The notes beneath the pieces were generated by a model. It did no database searches. It was not told the DNA's origin and was given only the letters and a program-made list of their open reading frames with translations. Below are positions 60,534 through 64,000 of a DNA stretch of 64,000 nt, piece by piece. Made by a program: the position numbers and the translations under genes. Position 1 is the first letter of the stretch. Each line of letters begins with the position of its first letter. The DNA is from Chitinophaga oryzae. Lineage in GTDB: Bacteria; Bacteroidota; Bacteroidia; Chitinophagales; Chitinophagaceae. The stretch spans positions 3,038,001 through 3,102,000 of the forward strand of contig NZ_CP051204.2 in NCBI RefSeq assembly GCF_012516375.2, read 5' to 3'.

Positions 60534-62087
60534 TTAGTTCGCTTTTAATACGATCAGTCTTGCCTGTAGTTTTGAAAACGCCCGGCTGAACAATTGTTCC
60601 AGTTTTGTAGTCTCTTCCGGCGTCAGTCCTATCAGCCGTATCCATATGCCCATGGCCAGTGCGCCCACTATCATGGTGACGCCCAGCCGGATAAATCCCT
60701 GGGGCAGGCACCATTGGGGGATGCCTGCTATGGCCGCAGATAACAGTACCGGCACTACGGCGCGGAGGAGTACCTGCTTTGTATATATCCGCGGAGAGAG
60801 GCCGGTGAGCTTTTGTGCGGCCATCATGCGATAGGTTCCGCTTACCACCTCTATGCCGATGGTACTGATCAAAACGGCGGAAGGAGGGTAGCCGGCCGAA
60901 AGCAGCAACCAGGCGACGGGCAGGTTAAGCAACACGATGGTGCTTACAGCTACCTGGTATTTCCTGATCTTTCCAACGGATTGTACGGCCACCTGTATGC
61001 CGGCGGACAACTGGTTGACGAGCGTGGCAATGACGATCAGGCGGCACATCATGACGGTGTATTCCGGCACCTGCTTCAACCAGCATTGTAATACAAAGGG
61101 CATTTCCATCATCATGGGAACGGCGAAGAAGCTTAGCAGGTAAAACGAAAATTTGCTGGCGATCATGGCGAGGCGCAGCATCCGCGGGCGATCGCCGCTG
61201 CCTTCACTTTTTATGATCTGCGGGTTTAATGCCCTTAGCAGGGTAACGGAGAAGTAGCTCAACTGTGCATTTACCTGGTTGGCGATACCGTAGGCAGCGT
61301 TGACGATAGCGCCAAAGAAAACATTGAGCACCAGGGCGAGTCCCTGGTTACGCGCCACCACGCTGCCTGCGCCAAACATGTTCCACCCTGCGTAAGCGAA
61401 CATTTCTGTCAGCAGGTGCCGGTCGAAATACCGTTTGATGCTGATCCTGCTCTCGGGGTACTTCACAGCGCAGTATAGCTGTTTGAACAGCAGCAGCAGT
61501 ATGGTCAGCGATGCCATCATGGCGCCGTAAACGATCAGTTTATCATGGCCGGTGTATTGCAGTGCTATGGCGATCAGCAGTTTCCCCAGGGATTCAACGA
61601 CGCCCAGTATTGCCACCATGACCATATTCTCCTGCGCTATCAATGTGGCGTCACAGGGCACCGAAATGATGGTGAAAAAGGCGCTGACGATCATGAACTG
61701 GTAGATAAGCTTAGCCGCCATGGTCCGTTCTGCCGGGTAGTTCAGCACATGATCAAACAGGTAGCTGCCAGCTGCTTCAAACAGCACTACCATCGTTATG
61801 CCCAGTATGAGATGCAGCAGTACGCTGGCGTTGAATACCATCTTTAGTTTATGGCTGTCTTTAGTGCCGATGTGGAACGACATATACCGCTGCGTGCTGA
61901 TGGTCATGGCAATATTGAGAAACGACAGCATAGTGATCACGCCGCCGATCAGGTTAAACAACCCGTAGTCGGCCGCACCCAGCTGGTTCAGTATCAGCCT
62001 GGTGGCGTACAACGAAATGAAAACGGTGAGGAGCATCCGTCCGTAAAGCGCGCCTGTATTCAATATTACCCTGTTAGCAGCCTGCAT
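60534..62087 (-). CDS. Wzx-type oligosaccharide flippase (MOP superfamily)
   Basis: A 517-residue inner-membrane protein with about 14 hydrophobic segments. It starts 'NTGALYGRMLLTVFISLYATRLILNQLGAADYGLFNLIGGVITMLSFLNIAMTISTQRYMSFHIG', the Wzx/RfbX pattern. It would move the lipid-linked repeat unit from the inner to the outer leaflet before polymerisation. Length fits the family, and a charged helical tail (about 495-517) follows the last segment. It lies 10 bases after the gmd gene and four bases before a GT4 gene. Confidence 0.92.
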   Translation of the reverse strand: MQAANRVILNTGALYGRMLLTVFISLYATRLILNQLGAADYGLFNLIGGVITMLSFLNIAMTISTQRYMSFHIGTKDSHKLKMVFNASVLLHLILGITMVVLFEAAGSYLFDHVLNYPAERTMAAKLIYQFMIVSAFFTIISVPCDATLIAQENMVMVAILGVVESLGKLLIAIALQYTGHDKLIVYGAMMASLTILLLLFKQLYCAVKYPESRISIKRYFDRHLLTEMFAYAGWNMFGAGSVVARNQGLALVLNVFFGAIVNAAYGIANQVNAQLSYFSVTLLRALNPQIIKSEGSGDRPRMLRLAMIASKFSFYLLSFFAVPMMMEMPFVLQCWLKQVPEYTVMMCRLIVIATLVNQLSAGIQVAVQSVGKIRKYQVAVSTIVLLNLPVAWLLLSAGYPPSAVLISTIGIEVVSGTYRMMAAQKLTGLSPRIYTKQVLLRAVVPVLLSAAIAGIPQWCLPQGFIRLGVTMIVGALAMGIWIRLIGLTPEETTKLEQLFSRAFSKLQARLIVLKAN

Positions 62088-62097
62088 GGTCCCTGAT

Positions 62098-63195
62098 TTA
62101 CCCGATTAAATGTTCCAGTTGTGTGACTTCTTTTTTGGCAAACAATTCCACGTCGCTGGCCATCATTTCCTTTACCAGCGCAGGGAGATCGTAGGCGGGC
62201 TCCCAGCCCAGGGCCGTTTTGGATTTTGTAGGGTCGCCAATGAGCAGTTCCACTTCCGTGGGGCGGAAATAGCGGGGGTCGATGGCTACCACTTCTTTTC
62301 CTAACGGTAGCGTATATACTTCATTCGAGCAGGCGGTAACAACACCTGTTTCCGCAGCGCCGCTGCCCTGGAAAGAGACGGTAATGCCCAGTTCGGCGAA
62401 CGCCATACGTACAAATTCGCGTACGGTAGTGGTAATGCCGGTGGCAATGACGTAGTCGTCGGGTTGTTCCTGTTGCAGGATGCGCCACATGGCTTCCACA
62501 TAATCTTTTGCGTGTCCCCAGTCGCGTTGGGCATCCAGGTTGCCGAGGTATAGTTTGTCCTGCAGGCCCAGTGCGATTGCGGCCGCTCCCCTGGTGATTT
62601 TGCGGGTGACAAAGGTTTCTCCCCGTAACGGGCTTTCGTGGTTGAACAGGATGCCGTTGCAGGCGTACATGCCATAGGCTTCGCGGTAGTTAACGGTGAT
62701 CCAGTAGGCGTACAATTTAGCCACGGCATAAGGGCTGCGGGGATAGAAGGGGGTGGTTTCGCGTTGCGGCACTTCCTGCACGAGGCCATATAACTCCGAT
62801 GTGCTGGCCTGGTAGATGCGGGTTTTCTTCTCCATTTTCAGGATGCGCAGCGCCTCCAGCAGCCGCAGGGTGCCGATGCCGTCGGCATTGGCGGTGTATT
62901 CAGGGGTGTCGAAGCTTACCCTTACGTGGCTCATGGCGGCCAGGTTGTAAATTTCGTCAGGTTGTGTTTCCTGGATAATGCGGATCAGGTTGGTGCTGTC
63001 GGTCATATCACCATAGTGTAAACGAAAGCGTACATTTTCGCTGTGCATATCCTGGTATAAATGATCGATACGTTCTGTATTGATCAGGGAGGCGCGCCGT
63101 TTTACGCCGTGGACCATATATCCTTTTTCGAGCAGCAGTTCTGCGAGGTAGGCGCCGTCCTGGCCTGTGATGCCTGTTATCAGGGCTACTTTCAT
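62098..63195 (-). CDS. gmd: GDP-mannose 4,6-dehydratase
   Basis: A 365-residue short-chain dehydrogenase/reductase. It begins '[45 protein letters not shown]', the specific Gmd N-terminus with the NADP-binding GxxGxDG. '[39 protein letters not shown]' holds the catalytic Ser/Thr-Glu and Y-x3-K. '[26 protein letters not shown]' and '[22 protein letters not shown]'-like sequence (here [13 protein letters not shown]) complete it. It makes GDP-4-keto-6-deoxy-mannose, the precursor of GDP-fucose, GDP-rhamnose or GDP-perosamine. The reductase or aminotransferase that decides which is not in the window. Confidence 0.96.
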   Translation of the reverse strand: MKVALITGITGQDGAYLAELLLEKGYMVHGVKRRASLINTERIDHLYQDMHSENVRFRLHYGDMTDSTNLIRIIQETQPDEIYNLAAMSHVRVSFDTPEYTANADGIGTLRLLEALRILKMEKKTRIYQASTSELYGLVQEVPQRETTPFYPRSPYAVAKLYAYWITVNYREAYGMYACNGILFNHESPLRGETFVTRKITRGAAAIALGLQDKLYLGNLDAQRDWGHAKDYVEAMWRILQQEQPDDYVIATGITTTVREFVRMAFAELGITVSFQGSGAAETGVVTACSNEVYTLPLGKEVVAIDPRYFRPTEVELLIGDPTKSKTALGWEPAYDLPALVKEMMASDVELFAKKEVTQLEHLIG

Positions 63196-63251
63196 ACAAT
63201 CGTAATTTTAGTGGGTGATAGAAATAGTTGTTATGGGCATGCGGGTATCAG

Positions 63252-64000
63252 CTATCGCATCAGTGCGTCTATTGTGGAAGCGGCCGATTTACCGATACCG
63301 TAGTAGGTGAAGCCCAGTTTGACCAGCTGCACGTCATCATAAATATTGCGGCCGTCGAACAGCAGGGGAGATTGCATGAGGCTGCGAAGGCGTAACCAGT
63401 CCGGCATGCGGAACGTATTCCACTCTGTGGCCAGCAATACCGCTGCTGCGTTTTCCGCGGCGCTGTACATGTCGTCCGCGAAGGTGATGCTGTTGCCGAG
63501 GTAAGCCGCTGCTTCTTTCATGGCTACCGGGTCATATGCGCTGACGGTGGCCCCGGCTTCCAGCAGGCTGCGGATCAGTACGAGCGACGGCGCCTCCCGC
63601 ATGTCGTCTGTGTTGGGCTTGAACGATAGTCCCCATACGGCGAATTTTTTGTTGCTGATATCGCCGTCAAAATGACGGAGCACTTTCCGGAACAACAGCT
63701 GTTTCTGATCTTCATTAATGGCTTCCACCGCATCGAGGATACGAAGCTGGTAGCCGTATTCCCGGCCTGTTTGCAGCAGGGCCTTTACATCTTTCGGGAA
63801 GCAGGACCCGCCATAGCCGATGCCGGGGTAGAGGAAGTGTTTACCAATTCTCGGATCGCTGCCTATGCCTTTGCGTACCTGGTTGATGTCAGCGCCTGCC
63901 AGCCCGCACAGGTTGGCGATATCGTTCATGTAGGATATCCTGGTGGCCAGCATGGCATTGGCCGCATATTTGGTCATTTCGGCAGAAGCGATGTCCATAA
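63252..64000 (-). CDS. UDP-glucose 6-dehydrogenase, C-terminal part (partial)
   Basis: About 249 codons run leftward from the right edge, so the N-terminal Rossmann domain is outside. The visible part starts in the central helix 'AEMTKYAANAMLATRISYMNDIANLCGLAGADINQVRKGIGSDPRIG', contains the catalytic cysteine in GYGGSCFPKD and the second nucleotide domain 'KKFAVWGLSFKPNTDDMREAPSLVLIRSLLEAGATVSAYDPVA'. It oxidises UDP-glucose to UDP-glucuronate, an acidic building block of exopolysaccharides. It is 56 bases upstream of gmd and most likely in the same operon, whose promoter lies further right. Confidence 0.95.
   Translation of the reverse strand, partial: MDIASAEMTKYAANAMLATRISYMNDIANLCGLAGADINQVRKGIGSDPRIGKHFLYPGIGYGGSCFPKDVKALLQTGREYGYQLRILDAVEAINEDQKQLLFRKVLRHFDGDISNKKFAVWGLSFKPNTDDMREAPSLVLIRSLLEAGATVSAYDPVAMKEAAAYLGNSITFADDMYSAAENAAAVLLATEWNTFRMPDWLRLRSLMQSPLLFDGRNIYDDVQLVKLGFTYYGIGKSAASTIDALMR

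Overview
The window comes from a Bacteroidota chromosome, most likely a Chitinophagaceae member close to Chitinophaga. The evidence is a SusC/SusD pair under an ECF sigma/FecR pair, many secreted glycoside hydrolases (GH2, GH20-like, GH29, GH97, GH127-like), a WcaJ/WcaI/WcaF/Wzi exopolysaccharide operon, a PorG-like DUF6089 protein, and several exact copies of the Bacteroidota -7 promoter element TAnnTTTG. Base composition looks close to balanced. I saw no phage, insertion sequence or CRISPR array. The window is cut on the left inside an efflux adaptor gene and on the right inside a UDP-glucose dehydrogenase gene.

Left part (1-23 kb): mostly housekeeping and small envelope genes. It begins with a heavy-metal RND efflux pump, an AI-2E-type permease, a GH20-like hydrolase followed by a 22-bp tandem repeat, and an AraC regulator with a GyrI-like ligand domain. 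Next come a DsrE protein, a DUF6089/PorG-like barrel and two small Pro/His-rich secreted proteins. These are followed by a UbiD decarboxylase, release factor 3 (with a nested palindrome at its 3' end), a MacB-like permease, tsaD, a GH29 fucosidase, trmN6, a saccharopine-dehydrogenase-like enzyme, tRNA-Leu(CAA), an SH3b protein and a BON lipoprotein.

Middle part (23-47 kb): a GH2 enzyme lies convergent to a leftward sigma-fecR-susC-susD-GDPD locus. That locus reads as a self-contained TonB-dependent uptake system whose only enzyme is a glycerophosphodiester phosphodiesterase, so its substrate may be a glycerophosphodiester rather than a glycan. After a Na+/H+ antiporter and two small genes come three rightward genes: a GH97 enzyme with retaining-type residues, a 1052-residue in-frame fusion of an APC amino-acid permease to a DUF885 metallopeptidase-like domain, and a 1575-residue protein with two complete GH127-like catalytic modules.

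Right part (46.9-64 kb): one tightly packed leftward exopolysaccharide operon with a Wzx/Wzy-type layout. It encodes UDP-glucose dehydrogenase (partial), GDP-mannose 4,6-dehydratase, flippase, polymerase, four GT4-type and one GT2 glycosyltransferase, a pyruvyltransferase, a WcaF-like acetyltransferase, a Wzi-like outer-membrane protein and the WcaJ-like initiating phosphotransferase. It also holds a predicted beta-propeller protein of unknown role. Precursors are made at the promoter-proximal end, and chain initiation is encoded last.
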